Assembly: GCA_025996865.1 (NCBI GenBank)
Contig: BNTV01000009.1
Coordinates: 1-64,000 of the forward strand
Direction of reading: 5' to 3'
Source: Bacteroidia bacterium
GTDB taxonomy: Bacteria > Bacteroidota > Bacteroidia > Bacteroidales > Azobacteroidaceae
Length of the DNA stretch: 64,000 bases
The notes under the pieces are model-generated. The model was given only the letters and a program-made list of their open reading frames with translations, ran no database searches and had not been told where the DNA came from. Positions 1 through 7,358 of the stretch are shown piece by piece. Positions within the stretch are counted from its first letter, which is position 1. Every line of letters begins with the position of its first letter. Made by a program: the position numbers and the translations under genes.

Positions 1-123
1 TTCTGTTATAAGTTCAACCGCCGATATTTCGGAGAAAAACTTTTCGACCGATTAGTTACGGTAGCCGTCTGTTACCCTACGGATTTCAAATCGAAAATTT
101 ACAATAGGACGTTATGCGGATAA
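1..123 (+). pseudogene. C-terminal remnant of an IS1595/ISXO2-type transposase
   Basis: A frame is open from the window edge to a TAA at 121-123. It reads CYKFNRRYFGEKLFDRL and then a poorly conserved tail. The aromatic-K-F-N-R-R pattern is how ISXO2-like DDE transposases (IS1595 family) usually end. Only about 40 residues are visible, so the rest may lie intact to the left. No terminal inverted repeat is recognisable between this stop and the DUF169 remnant that begins in the next few bases, which argues for an old, eroded insertion. Confidence 0.55.
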
Positions 124-508
124 TCATAAAAAGAAATATCTTAATTTTGTACGTATCGACAAAATCAAGAATTTGGACGATGTTGAGGGAATTATATTTT
201 TTGCCAATCCCGATATAATTTCGGGCTTAACTGCGTGGGCATATTTTGATAATAATGCTGATGATGCGGTTGCTGCGATATTTGGCTCGGGCTGCTCTGC
301 AATGGTTACAAATGCGGTAATAGAAAATGAGCGAAACGGGCGGCGGACATTTTTGGGTTTGTTCGACATTTCTGTTCGCGTGCATTTTGAGCCGAACATT
401 TTGGGCTTTATGATACCGATGTGCCGTTTCAAAGAAATGTATCACACGATACGCGATTGTTGCCTGTTTGATGCGCATGCTTGGGAAAAAATCAAAGGAA
501 GAATTTAA
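122..508 (+). pseudogene. DUF169 family protein, 5'-truncated
   Basis: The frame is open from about base 56 and shows DUF169-like sequence from about 122 to the TAA at 506-508. Recognisable elements are FFANPDIISGL, the SGCSAM glycine-cysteine motif, GLFDISVR and a closing W-x-K-I segment. DUF169 proteins are usually around 230-260 residues; here only the C-terminal half to two thirds is left and no ATG fits. A TTG at 173 is the first possible start. The function of DUF169 is unknown. The gene lost its 5' part where it meets the transposase remnant. Confidence 0.65.
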
Positions 509-510
509 AA

Positions 511-529
511 AATCCGCGTTATCTGCGTG
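511..529 (+). repeat. Intergenic repeat, copy 1
   Basis: Core unit AATCCGCGTTATCTGCGTG, followed by an A-rich run. It lies between the DUF169 stop and the next start. One of seven copies between 511 and 7053, all in the same orientation. Confidence 0.8.
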
Positions 530-547
530 TTGAAAAAAACAAAAAAT

Positions 548-817
548 ATGACAGAAAAAATATTAACAGATAAATTGCATACAACGGAGTTGGGTAAAAA
601 ACGCATCAGGCAAAATCTTTGTTTAGATGTCGAAGATGTAGTCGCTTGGTGCAAGCAGGAAGTCCGGAATGCTGATGAAAATTCAATTATTCGGAAAGGG
701 AAAAATTGGTATGTCTATGGCGATGGATATGTGCTTACTATCAATGTGCGCAGCCATACAATAATCACCGCTCACAAAAACGTCCGACCTGAGAAATATG
801 CGTTATCTGCGTGCTAA
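548..817 (+). CDS. DUF3781 domain protein
   Basis: An 89-residue protein starting at the ATG at 548. A longer frame from 527 begins inside the repeat and is unlikely to be the real start. The pattern LHTTELGKKRIRQNL, then V-x-W-C-K, then IIRKGKNWYVYGDG and INVRSHTIITAHK fits DUF3781, a small family of unknown function. The last residues (YALSAC) are encoded by the intergenic repeat, so the natural C-terminus was probably replaced or extended. It has no operon partner; the next gene is 190 bp away. Confidence 0.7.
   Translation: MTEKILTDKLHTTELGKKRIRQNLCLDVEDVVAWCKQEVRNADENSIIRKGKNWYVYGDGYVLTINVRSHTIITAHKNVRPEKYALSAC
798..814 (+). repeat. Intergenic repeat, copy 2, overlapping a gene end
   Basis: ATGCGTTATCTGCGTGC, a slightly shortened core. 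It supplies the last codons and the stop context of the DUF3781 gene. Confidence 0.7.
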
Positions 818-837
818 AAAAGTTTTAAAAAACGGGG

Positions 838-891
838 CGTACCGTTTGGCAAAAAGGAACGTACCGTTTGAGGAAAAGGTATATACCTTTT
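838..891. promoter_or_regulatory. Paired direct repeats plus 18-bp palindrome
   Basis: CGTACCGTTT occurs at 838-847 and 860-869, 22 bp apart (about two helical turns). It is followed by the perfect palindrome AAAAGGTATATACCTTTT at 874-891. The segment lies in the 187-bp gap upstream of the DUF1232 gene. The arrangement resembles an operator, but no matching regulator is encoded nearby; it could equally be the end of a lost mobile element. Confidence 0.4.
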
Positions 892-1004
892 ACCCAAAAA
901 ATGCAGAGCGTTTTGAAATTGGTTGAAAAAATAATGGAAAAACATAAAACCATTGACATAATAAAATAAAACCGCTAATATATAATCATAAAAGGATAAT
1001 TGTT

Positions 1005-1400
1005 ATGGGGAATAAAACAGTTATAAAATTAAAGGAAAAAGCACGGGAATTAAAATATAATTTATCGGCATTATACCTTGTATATAAAAGAAAGGACGTA
1101 TCAATTTATGCCAAGGCGATTATAATAATAACTATTGGATATGCCTTGTCCCCAATTGATTTAATACCGGATTTTATACCTGTTATCGGCTATTTGGATG
1201 ATATTATAATTGTGCCGTTACTTATATATTTAGCATTAAAATTAATACCCAAAGAAATAATGGATGAATGCAGGGAAGAAGCAAAAGATATGTGGAAAGA
1301 TGGAAAACCAAAGAAATGGTATTATGCAATACCTGTAATTATTATATGGTTATTGATAATATTTATAATCATAAAGAATATATTTTTTAAGACTAACTGA
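1005..1400 (+). CDS. DUF1232 (YkvA-type) small membrane protein
   Basis: A 131-residue protein. The hallmark is YALSPIDLIPDFIPVIGYLDD at residues about 46-66, the defining motif of DUF1232/YkvA proteins, flanked by hydrophobic segments at about 38-55 and 65-83 and a third at about 108-127. The N-terminal part is basic (LKEKARELKYN). The role of the family is not established. An AAGGATAA stretch precedes the ATG. No operon partner is evident; the SRPBCC gene follows after 26 bp on the same strand, and the two may be cotranscribed. Confidence 0.8.
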   Translation: MGNKTVIKLKEKARELKYNLSALYLVYKRKDVSIYAKAIIIITIGYALSPIDLIPDFIPVIGYLDDIIIVPLLIYLALKLIPKEIMDECREEAKDMWKDGKPKKWYYAIPVIIIWLLIIFIIIKNIFFKTN

Positions 1401-1426
1401 AATAACCAATAAAAACAATTACTTTT

Positions 1427-1909
1427 ATGAAAAAAATATCAGCATTATCATTATTCATTGTATTTATAAATTTTACAGCAATGGCAAAAGAAATTAAATC
1501 GGAAATAGTTATCAATGCACCGCCTGAAAAGGTTTGGGCTGTGTTGACGGATTTTGGAAAATATCCGGAATGGAATCCGTTTATTACTTCTCTGAAAGGC
1601 GAAGTGGAAGTCGGAAACAAAATAGAAATTCGGATTGAGCCGCCCGAAGGTACAGGTATGGCGTTCAAACCCAAAGTGTTGGAAAAAACAGAAAACAAAA
1701 AAATTCGTTGGTTGGGCAGTCTGCTTTTCAAAGGGTTATTCGATGGCGAACACTGTTTTGAACTGATTGACAACGGCGACGGCAGAACGACTTTCGTTCA
1801 AAGCGAAAAATTTCGGGGAATTTTGGTTTGGGCGTTTGGAACGAAAAAAACCAAAAATGGTTTTGAGGCAATGAATTTGAAACTGAAAGAATTAGCAGAA
1901 TCTGCGTAA
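1427..1909 (+). CDS. Exported SRPBCC (START-like) domain protein
   Basis: A 160-residue protein with an N-terminal hydrophobic stretch (residues 5-18) ending A-M-A, a plausible signal peptide. The rest is an SRPBCC/polyketide-cyclase fold: EIVINAPPEKVWAVLTD, then YPEWNPFI, a long hydrophobic-cavity region, and a C-terminal helix (MNLKLKELAE). These domains bind small hydrophobic ligands; the ligand here is unknown. A signal peptide on this domain is uncommon but occurs. The stop codon lies inside copy 3 of the intergenic repeat. Confidence 0.75.
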   Translation: MKKISALSLFIVFINFTAMAKEIKSEIVINAPPEKVWAVLTDFGKYPEWNPFITSLKGEVEVGNKIEIRIEPPEGTGMAFKPKVLEKTENKKIRWLGSLLFKGLFDGEHCFELIDNGDGRTTFVQSEKFRGILVWAFGTKKTKNGFEAMNLKLKELAESA

Positions 1910-1938
1910 ATCCCTTAAATCTGCGTTATCTGCGTACT
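1900..1938 (+). repeat. Intergenic repeat, copy 3 (extended form)
   Basis: Extended version: a first ATCTGCG half-unit, then AATCCCTTAA, then the core AATCTGCGTTATCTGCGT. It covers the stop codon of the SRPBCC gene and ends 54 bp before the yhcG start. Confidence 0.8.
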
Positions 1939-1991
1939 GAAAAACAAAAAAATCATTCGTGAAAATTCGTGTAATTAGTGGCAAAAAAAAT

Positions 1992-2999
1992 ATGAATCTA
2001 CAAAAAATACAAATTGATTTTATTACCGAAATCAAGCAGAAAATTCGGCAGGCGCAGTACGAGGCGATGAAAGCCGTAAATGTGCAGTTAATCAATCTTT
2101 ATTGGGAAATCGGAAAATCCATTGCCGAAAAACAGGCGGAAAATTGGGGCAAATCAATCGTTTCCACGCTGTCGAAAGAATTGCAGGCAGAGTTTCCGGG
2201 CGCAAGCGGTTTCTCGGAAGGAAATCTTTGGTTGATGGCTCAATTTTATACTGAATACCAAGCGGTTGCAAATCTCGTACCATTGGTACGAGAAATTAGT
2301 TGGTCAAAACACGTTTCTATTTTAAAGAAATGCAAGGACAATCTCGAACGCGAGTTTTACATTCGTTCTACGCGGAAATTCGGCTGGACAAAAAATGTTC
2401 TCATTCACCAAATTGAGAATAAAACGTATGAAAAATACCTGCTCAACCAGACAAACTTCAACGAAACATTGCCCGAAAAGATTAAAAATCAGGCGATTTT
2501 GGCGGTAAAAGATGAATATACATTTGGTTTTCTTGCGCTCGCGGACGAACATTCAGAACGCGAGCTGGAAAATGCGCTGGTAAATAATATTCGCAAGTTT
2601 TTGTTGGAAATGGGCGGACTTTTTACATTTGCAGGCAATCAGTTTAGAGTAGAAGCGGCTGACAAAGAATATTTTATAGATTTATTACTGTTTCACAGGC
2701 AGTTGCAGTGTTTGGTGGCGGTCGAGTTGAAAATCGGTGAATTTCAGCCCGAATACAAGGGCAAAATGGAATTTTATCTTTCCATTTTGAACGATAAGGT
2801 AAAACTGCCCAACGAAAACGACGCAATCGGTATAATTATTTGCAAAGACAAAAACCGCACGGTTGTGGAATATTCATTGAAAACAAGCACTTTACCTATT
2901 GGCGTAGCAACTTACACCACGTCGGCAATTTTGCCCGAAACCTATCAAAAGTTGTTGCCCAACAGTGAAGAAATCATTGAAAAATTGAAAGAATTATAA
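1992..2999 (+). CDS. yhcG: YhcG-type PDDEXK nuclease (DUF1016)
   Basis: A 335-residue protein from the ATG at 1992; an in-frame extension to 1959 is not needed. The N-terminal DUF1016 domain has NLYWEIGKSI and GFSEGNLWLMAQFY. The C-terminal nuclease domain has YFIDLLLFHRQLQCLVAVELK then P-E-Y-x-G-K-M-x-F-Y-L, which supplies the D, E-x-K and downstream K/Q of a PD-(D/E)XK site at about residues 229-262. YhcG proteins often travel with type I restriction loci or stand alone in defence islands. It looks intact, unlike the second, truncated family member at 46998-47459. Confidence 0.88.
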   Translation: MNLQKIQIDFITEIKQKIRQAQYEAMKAVNVQLINLYWEIGKSIAEKQAENWGKSIVSTLSKELQAEFPGASGFSEGNLWLMAQFYTEYQAVANLVPLVREISWSKHVSILKKCKDNLEREFYIRSTRKFGWTKNVLIHQIENKTYEKYLLNQTNFNETLPEKIKNQAILAVKDEYTFGFLALADEHSERELENALVNNIRKFLLEMGGLFTFAGNQFRVEAADKEYFIDLLLFHRQLQCLVAVELKIGEFQPEYKGKMEFYLSILNDKVKLPNENDAIGIIICKDKNRTVVEYSLKTSTLPIGVATYTTSAILPETYQKLLPNSEEIIEKLKEL

Positions 3000-3042
3000 A
3001 ATTAAAATATTAACCGTCCTTGGGAGCATAAAAAATAGAAAA

Positions 3043-3429
3043 ATGAATATAAAAACATGGTGGAAATACAGCGGAATTTTGTTGATTATAACGGCAATTC
3101 TGCACACACTCATAGCATTGGTTATGATATGGAAAAACGGCATTTTTGCGGAAATTGTTCGCAATGGCGTTTTTAATTCTATTGGCACCGACTTCAAACT
3201 TGGGATGGCATTTTGGTTTTTTGTTTGCGGTATTGCCCTTTGGATTCTTGGACAAGTTTTGCATTATTATATCCAACGCGAACAACAACCTGCACCAAAG
3301 TTTTTGGGTTGGTTTTTGTTAATATTCAGTATTATCGGGGTGTGTTTTGTTCCATTATCGGGCTTTTGGCTATTTATTCCGCAGGGGTTGATAATTTTAG
3401 TTGGACAAAAATCCGCGCAAATCCGTTAA
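3043..3429 (+). CDS. DUF6463 family integral membrane protein
   Basis: A 128-residue protein with four hydrophobic segments (residues about 9-28, 52-73, 83-101, 106-122). It begins MNIKTWWKYSGILLI, and the central G-x-A-F-W-F-F segment resembles DUF6463 proteins. The family has no known activity. The gene stands between yhcG and a glycosylase gene, and its stop (3427-3429) lies inside repeat copy 4, so the C-terminal QIR tail is repeat-encoded. Confidence 0.65.
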   Translation: MNIKTWWKYSGILLIITAILHTLIALVMIWKNGIFAEIVRNGVFNSIGTDFKLGMAFWFFVCGIALWILGQVLHYYIQREQQPAPKFLGWFLLIFSIIGVCFVPLSGFWLFIPQGLIILVGQKSAQIR

Positions 3430-3448
3430 ATCCGCGTTATCAGCGTGC
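3411..3448 (+). repeat. Intergenic repeat, copy 4 (extended form)
   Basis: ATCCGCGCAAATCCGTTAA followed by the core AATCCGCGTTATCAGCGTG. It includes the stop codon of the DUF6463 gene. The preceding GTTGGACAAAA is shared with copy 6. Confidence 0.8.
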
Positions 3449-3470
3449 AAAATAAAAATAGCAAAAAATT

Positions 3471-4058
3471 ATGTCAGTCCCCCAATCCATAGAACACCAC
3501 CCACTCACGCCCTTCCTCCCGAAGGACGCAAAATTGCTAATGCTGGGCAGTTTTCCACCGCAAAAAAAGCGTTGGTCAATGGAATTTTACTACCCGAATC
3601 TCAACAACGATATGTGGCGTGTGATGGGTTTAATTTTTTTCGACGATAAAAATTATTTTGTAGATACCGCACACAAGACTTTTCGCAAAGAGCTAATTAT
3701 CAACTTTTTGACTGAAAAAAGAATTGCCTTGTTCGATACTGCAACCGTAGTACGCCGCTTGAAAGACAATGCCGCCGACCAGTTTCTCGAAATTGTAGAA
3801 GCAACCGATATTCGTAAATTATTACAGCAACTGCCCGATTGCAAAGCCCTTGCCGTTACGGGGCAAAAAGCGATGGACACGTTGTGCACACAACTGCAAG
3901 TAGAAGAACCGGCTGTGGGTAAAAGCGCGGAATTTGTGTTCGGCAATCGCCCGATGCAGTTGTTTCGTATGCCTTCCACCTCTCGTGCCTATCCGTTGAA
4001 GTTGGAAAGCAAAGCAGCGATGTATGAAAAAATGTTGCAAGAAATTGGAATTAAATAA
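3471..4058 (+). CDS. Family 6 uracil/hypoxanthine-DNA glycosylase
   Basis: A 195-residue protein. LMLGSFPPQKKRWSMEFYY followed by N-N-D-M-W-R is the signature of the UDG-superfamily group that acts on deaminated bases (HDG/Mug-like, UDG-F6). The later LAVTGQKA and RMPSTSRAYP match the second conserved strand and the substrate-pocket motif; S-T-S-R takes the position of the H-P-S loop. The likely role is base-excision repair of deaminated adenine or cytosine. Length is normal for the family and the gene looks intact. Specificity cannot be read from sequence alone. Confidence 0.8.
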   Translation: MSVPQSIEHHPLTPFLPKDAKLLMLGSFPPQKKRWSMEFYYPNLNNDMWRVMGLIFFDDKNYFVDTAHKTFRKELIINFLTEKRIALFDTATVVRRLKDNAADQFLEIVEATDIRKLLQQLPDCKALAVTGQKAMDTLCTQLQVEEPAVGKSAEFVFGNRPMQLFRMPSTSRAYPLKLESKAAMYEKMLQEIGIK

Positions 4059-4071
4059 ATTGAAAAAATCG

Positions 4072-4079
4072 TAACTTTG
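4072..4079 (+). promoter_or_regulatory. Bacteroidota -7 element TAACTTTG
   Basis: TAACTTTG lies 48 bp before the RhuM remnant. The surrounding ATCGTAACTTTGC module, with AATTGAAAAAA before it and AAAATGAGCATAA after it, recurs nearly unchanged at 7142-7182. No TTG lies at the ideal 19-21 bp; the closest is at about 24 bp. Confidence 0.55.
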
Positions 4080-4126
4080 CCGGTAAAAAATGAGCATAAT
4101 TATATAAAATAAACGCAAATAAAAAT

Positions 4127-4477
4127 ATGTCAAATCAACCGAATATCAAATCTTCCGCTGCCGAATACCTTACTTTCGTGGCTTCTAAGGGCGAAAATTA
4201 TCAGAATAAGGAATACAACACGAATCATTATGATTTACAAATGATTATCGCCATCGGGTTCAAGGTAAACAGCGGGCGGGCGGTGCAGTTAGACCAGATT
4301 TTGCTTGCCAACAAATATGAACTTTTGCAAAATGCAGGCAGAATTTCGATGGAAATTGCCCGCCAACACGCCGAAACGGAGTTTGAAAAATATCGAATAG
4401 AGCAAGACCAACTTTATGAAAGCGATTTTGACCGTTTTTTGCTGTTGGAAGAAAGTGTAAAACGGATTGAAAATTAA
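4127..4477 (+). pseudogene. RhuM-family protein with internal deletions
   Basis: An open 116-codon frame made of three RhuM pieces in the right order: the N-terminal SSAAEYLTF segment, the middle YDLQMIIAIGFKVNSGRAVQ segment (residues about 35-54), and the C-terminal end (AETEFEKYRIEQDQL, then ESDFDRF). Intact RhuM proteins are around 330-350 residues. The DNA-binding-like WLTQ region and most of the centre are gone, so the reading frame survived large deletions by chance or selection. RhuM function is unknown; the family is common in genomic islands. A separate N-terminal RhuM remnant is at 43523. Confidence 0.7.
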
Positions 4478-4517
4478 TGATAAACCGTTCTGAAAAAGAC
4501 ATAAAAAAATAAATAAA

Positions 4518-4835
4518 ATGAAAAATATATTAATTTCTTTAGCAATTGGTTCAATTGCCGCTATCATTGATATTACGCCAATGATTATCAAAAAAACAGA
4601 TAAATTTTTCATCTTATCTGCATTTTTGGTATGGATTATTTTGGGAATATTTATTCCGAGAATAAATATTGTGTCAAATAGCGTGCTGAATGGATTAATT
4701 GTGTCGCTCTTGTTTGTGCTGCCGATTTCCATTTTGATTTATAAACTTGACCCCTCTGGTTTGCCGATAGTAATTGTTACAACCATTATTTTGGGTTGTG
4801 GTATTGGTTTCTTGTCCGGATTATTTATAAAATAA
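4518..4835 (+). CDS. Small four-helix membrane protein, unknown
   Basis: A 105-residue, strongly hydrophobic protein with predicted membrane segments at about residues 5-22, 30-47, 53-73 and 82-102. No family is recognised with confidence. It begins MKNILISLAIGSIAAI and has a clear ATG. It lies 40 bp after the RhuM remnant and may use the same upstream promoter. Confidence 0.55.
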   Translation: MKNILISLAIGSIAAIIDITPMIIKKTDKFFILSAFLVWIILGIFIPRINIVSNSVLNGLIVSLLFVLPISILIYKLDPSGLPIVIVTTIILGCGIGFLSGLFIK

Positions 4836-4842
4836 TTACTGA

Positions 4843-4863
4843 AAATCCGCATTATCCGCGTGC
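4843..4863 (+). repeat. Intergenic repeat, copy 5
   Basis: AAATCCGCATTATCCGCGTG, a diverged core just after the stop of the small membrane protein gene. Confidence 0.75.
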
Positions 4864-4909
4864 AAAAAAATTTGAGGGGAATCTTAATTATGCAAATCAT
4901 AAAATCCAA

Positions 4910-4942
4910 TTTGTATAATTGCATAAAAAAACCATACCTTTG
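4910..4942 (+). promoter_or_regulatory. Promoter of the AAA_14/DUF4143 gene
   Basis: TTTG at 4910-4913, a 21-bp spacer, then TACCTTTG at 4935-4942, matching TTTG-N19-21-TAnnTTTG. The start codon is at 4961, so the leader is short. Confidence 0.65.
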
Positions 4943-4960
4943 CACAAAAATTTTAATGTC

Positions 4961-6109
4961 ATGGTTAATAGAATAATCACAAAAAAAATAAAGCATTCGG
5001 CAACCAAATACCCTGTTGTAACGCTTACAGGAACAAGGCAATGCGGCAAATCTACATTGCTGAAATCGGCGTTCCCCGACTATCGTTATGCGAGTTTGGA
5101 AGATTTGGATTTGTGAATGCAGGCAAAAGACGATCCGCGCGGTTTTTTGCAAAACTTCGGAGGCAAAACCATTATTGACGAGGCGCAATATGTCCCCGAA
5201 CTTTTTTCGTATATTCAAACCAAAGTTGATACCGAAAACGAGGCAGGAATGTACATTTTGTCGGGTTCGCACAATTTTTTGCTGCTGCAAAACATTTCGC
5301 AAAGTTTGGCGGGACGGACGGCAGTGCTGAAACTTGCGCCTTTTTCCATTGCGGAACTGCAAAACGCCTCGCTTTTGCCCGATACGCTCAACGATTTCCT
5401 TTTTACAGGCGGCTACCCGCGCATTTACGACAAGCAGATTGCACCCGCAGATTTTTACCCGCACTACATTCAAACATATATCGACCGCGACATTCGTACG
5501 CTCCGCGAAATCAGCAATCTGTCGCAGTTTGTCCGCTTTCTAAAACTTTGTGCAGCGCGGAGTGGGCAACTGCTTAATGTCGCTTCACTTGCAAACGAGG
5601 CAGAAATCAGCGTGCCGACCGCCAATGCGTGGCTTTCGCTTTTGGAAAGCAGTTATGTGGTTTTTTTGTTAAAACCTTATCACAATAATTTCAACAAACG
5701 GCTTGTCAAATCGCCGAAACTCTATTTTTACGATACGGGCTTGGTTTCGTCATTGCTTGGTTTGGAAAGTTCCGAACAACTTTCAACCCATTATTTGCGG
5801 GGCGAAATTTTTGAAAATATGGTGATTTCCGAAATTGTGAAAAAGCATTTTTTTGCAGGAAAAGAACCGCAAATCTATTTTTGGCGCGACAGTAACAAAA
5901 ATGAAATTGATTTATTGCTCGAAAACGGCGGACAATTGCAGGCAATAGAAATAAAATCGTCTGCCACAATGAAAAACGATTTTTTCAATACGCTCGAACT
6001 TTTTCAATCGTTCAGCGGCATTGCTAAAGAAAATATCTCTGTAATTTACGGAGGCGATATGGATTATGCGACACATAAAGGTAAGTTTATTTCGTGGAGA
6101 AATTTTTAA
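4961..6109 (+). pseudogene. AAA_14/DUF4143 ATPase interrupted by a TGA
   Basis: The frame from ATG 4961 encodes TLTGTRQCGKSTLL (Walker A, residues about 19-32) and then meets a TGA at 5114-5116 (codon 52). The same frame resumes at once and runs to 6109: DDPRGFLQNFGG, the Walker B region TIIDEAQYVPELF, FTGGYPRIYD, and a complete DUF4143 C-terminal domain ending with nuclease-like EIDLLL and IEIKSS. Apart from the nonsense codon the gene is full length (about 382 residues). These ATPases are common in islands; their role is unknown. A restart at 5117 would lack Walker A. Confidence 0.85.
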
Positions 6110-6153
6110 AAAGAAAAATATGAACCGGTATTGAGGGCATAAAGTTGGACAAA

Positions 6154-6173
6154 AATCTGCGTTATCTGCGTGC
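6154..6173 (+). repeat. Intergenic repeat, copy 6
   Basis: AATCTGCGTTATCTGCGTGC after GTTGGACAAA, lying between the ATPase stop and the BRO-N remnant start. Confidence 0.8.
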
Positions 6174-6195
6174 AAAAAAATAAACTTTAATATAT

Positions 6196-6499
6196 ATGAG
6201 CAATATAAAACTTTTTGAAAGCAAACAAGTCCGCACCACTTGGAGCGAGTCAGAGGAAAAATGGTATTTTTCCGTGCAGGATGTAGTCGAAGTATTAACG
6301 GAAACGGTTGATGCAAAGGACTATATCAAAAAAATGAAGAAACGTGACCCCGAACTTGCCAAAGGGTGGGGACAATTTGTCCCCACCCTTCCGATAGACA
6401 CGCTGGGTGGCAAGCGTTGTGTCCGAAGAAAACTATTTGCCCGAATCTCAAAAAGCCAAAGCGTTGAGTAACAATAATTTGTTTATTGATGAAAAATAA
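6196..6499 (+). pseudogene. BRO-N (phage antirepressor/DinD-like) remnant with frameshift
   Basis: The first frame (6196-6471) starts KLFESKQVRTTW, then S-E-E-K-W-Y-F-S-V-Q-D-V-V-E-V-L-T, the BRO-N motif, and soon leaves the family pattern near 6400. A second frame through 6413-6499 reads SVVSEENYLPESQKAKA and ends in TAA, which looks like the displaced C-terminal end. Intact relatives are about 250-290 residues, so a large internal deletion with a frame change has occurred. Such proteins are DNA-damage or prophage related. Confidence 0.65.
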
Positions 6500-6547
6500 T
6501 TAAACAAAAACATATTTTATAAATTTTAAACAAAAGGAGAATAAATA

Positions 6548-6937
6548 ATGGGACAAATTAAAATATTTGGGTTAGCCTCTGAATTGAATAAGAATAGAGA
6601 GGAAATATCGGAAATAGTACATTCATGTGTTGTTGATGCATTAAAATATCCAAAAGATAAAAAATTTCACCGGTTTTTTCCTATGGAATCGGACAATTTT
6701 TATTTTCCAAAAGGTAGAACAGAAAAATATACGATAATAGAAATAAGTATTTTTGAAGGTAGAAGTATCGATGCTAAAAAGGAGCTAATAAAATTAATCT
6801 ATTCAAGATTTAGTGAAAAACTGAATATATCTGAAAATGATATAGAAATTACTATTTTTGAAACACCCAAACATAATTGGGGTATTCGCGGATTGCCCGG
6901 AGATGAATTACAAATAGATTATAAAGTGAATGTATAA
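6548..6937 (+). CDS. Tautomerase-family protein (Tautomerase_2 type)
   Basis: A 129-residue protein. YTIIEISIFEGRS at residues about 61-73, an alternating K-K-E-L-I-K-L-I helix, and IFETPKHNWGIRG with LPGDEL near the C-terminus match the Tautomerase_2 group of the MIF/4-OT superfamily. The N-terminal MGQIKIFG start is also typical of this group, which lacks the Pro1 placement of classical 4-OT. Substrate unknown. The AAAAGGAGAATAAATAATG context gives one of the few clear Shine-Dalgarno-like sequences in the window. Confidence 0.8.
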   Translation: MGQIKIFGLASELNKNREEISEIVHSCVVDALKYPKDKKFHRFFPMESDNFYFPKGRTEKYTIIEISIFEGRSIDAKKELIKLIYSRFSEKLNISENDIEITIFETPKHNWGIRGLPGDELQIDYKVNV

Positions 6938-7013
6938 AAATAATTATAGGGTACGGTACAACTGCACATAACAGGACTGTATATGCTTCGTTTCGTGCGG
7001 CAGCGGAACAGGA

Positions 7014-7053
7014 AAATCTGCGCAAATCCCTTAAATCCGCGTTATCTGCGTGC
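7014..7053 (+). repeat. Intergenic repeat, copy 7 (extended form)
   Basis: AATCTGCGCAAATCCCTTAA followed by the core AATCCGCGTTATCTGCGTG. This is the last copy seen; none occurs in the remaining 57 kb. It sits in the 236-bp gap 6938-7173, which otherwise holds only the two promoter elements listed next. Confidence 0.8.
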
Positions 7054-7086
7054 AAAAAACGGTTAGAGAAATAATAAAAAAAGATG

Positions 7087-7094
7087 TAATTTTG
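7087..7094 (+). promoter_or_regulatory. -7 element TAATTTTG
   Basis: TAATTTTG in the non-coding stretch before the AbiEi remnant. No convincing -33 TTG at the ideal distance. Confidence 0.4.
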
Positions 7095-7156
7095 TAATTT
7101 AGTATCAACCGCTCACAAGGGCAAAAAATTAGAATTAAGTAAATTGAAAAAAATCG

Positions 7157-7164
7157 TAACTTTG
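7157..7164 (+). promoter_or_regulatory. -7 element TAACTTTG (duplicated module)
   Basis: Second copy of the ATCGTAACTTTGC module seen at 4069-4081, again followed by AAAATGAGCATAA. Here the ATG of that shared tail starts the AbiEi remnant. Confidence 0.55.
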
Positions 7165-7173
7165 CAGGAAAAA

Positions 7174-7275
7174 ATGAGCATAAAATTTCTTATTGCCTCG
7201 CCCGAAAAGGCATTGTGCGACAAGATTGTTACCACGCCTAATTTGCGCCTTCAATCGGTTAAGGCAATGTGCTGA
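7174..7275 (+). pseudogene. AbiEi antitoxin remnant
   Basis: A 33-codon frame beginning MSIKFLIASPEKALCDKIV. The I-A-S-P-E-K-A-L-C-D-K motif is characteristic of AbiEi-type transcriptional repressors, the antitoxin of type IV abortive-infection modules, where it lies in the middle of a roughly 200-residue protein. Everything else is missing. A fragment of the partner AbiEii follows at 8124, separated by two unrelated genes. Confidence 0.55.
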
Positions 7276-7358
7276 GGTGGGAAGGAAGAAGGGGGAATTG
7301 AGAATGTTGGAGAAACTATTGTCTGAACTTTAATTTTAATAAGATTAATAATAAAGAT

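Noticed and set aside
511..7053. The repeat family as integron attC sites
   Set aside because: No RYYYAAC/GTTRRRY pairs or imperfect palindromes of attC type are visible, and no integrase is encoded in the window.
6852..7055. Minus-strand frames reading HADNADLRDL
   Set aside because: This peptide is just the reverse translation of the intergenic repeat and recurs wherever the repeat occurs; it is not a protein family.
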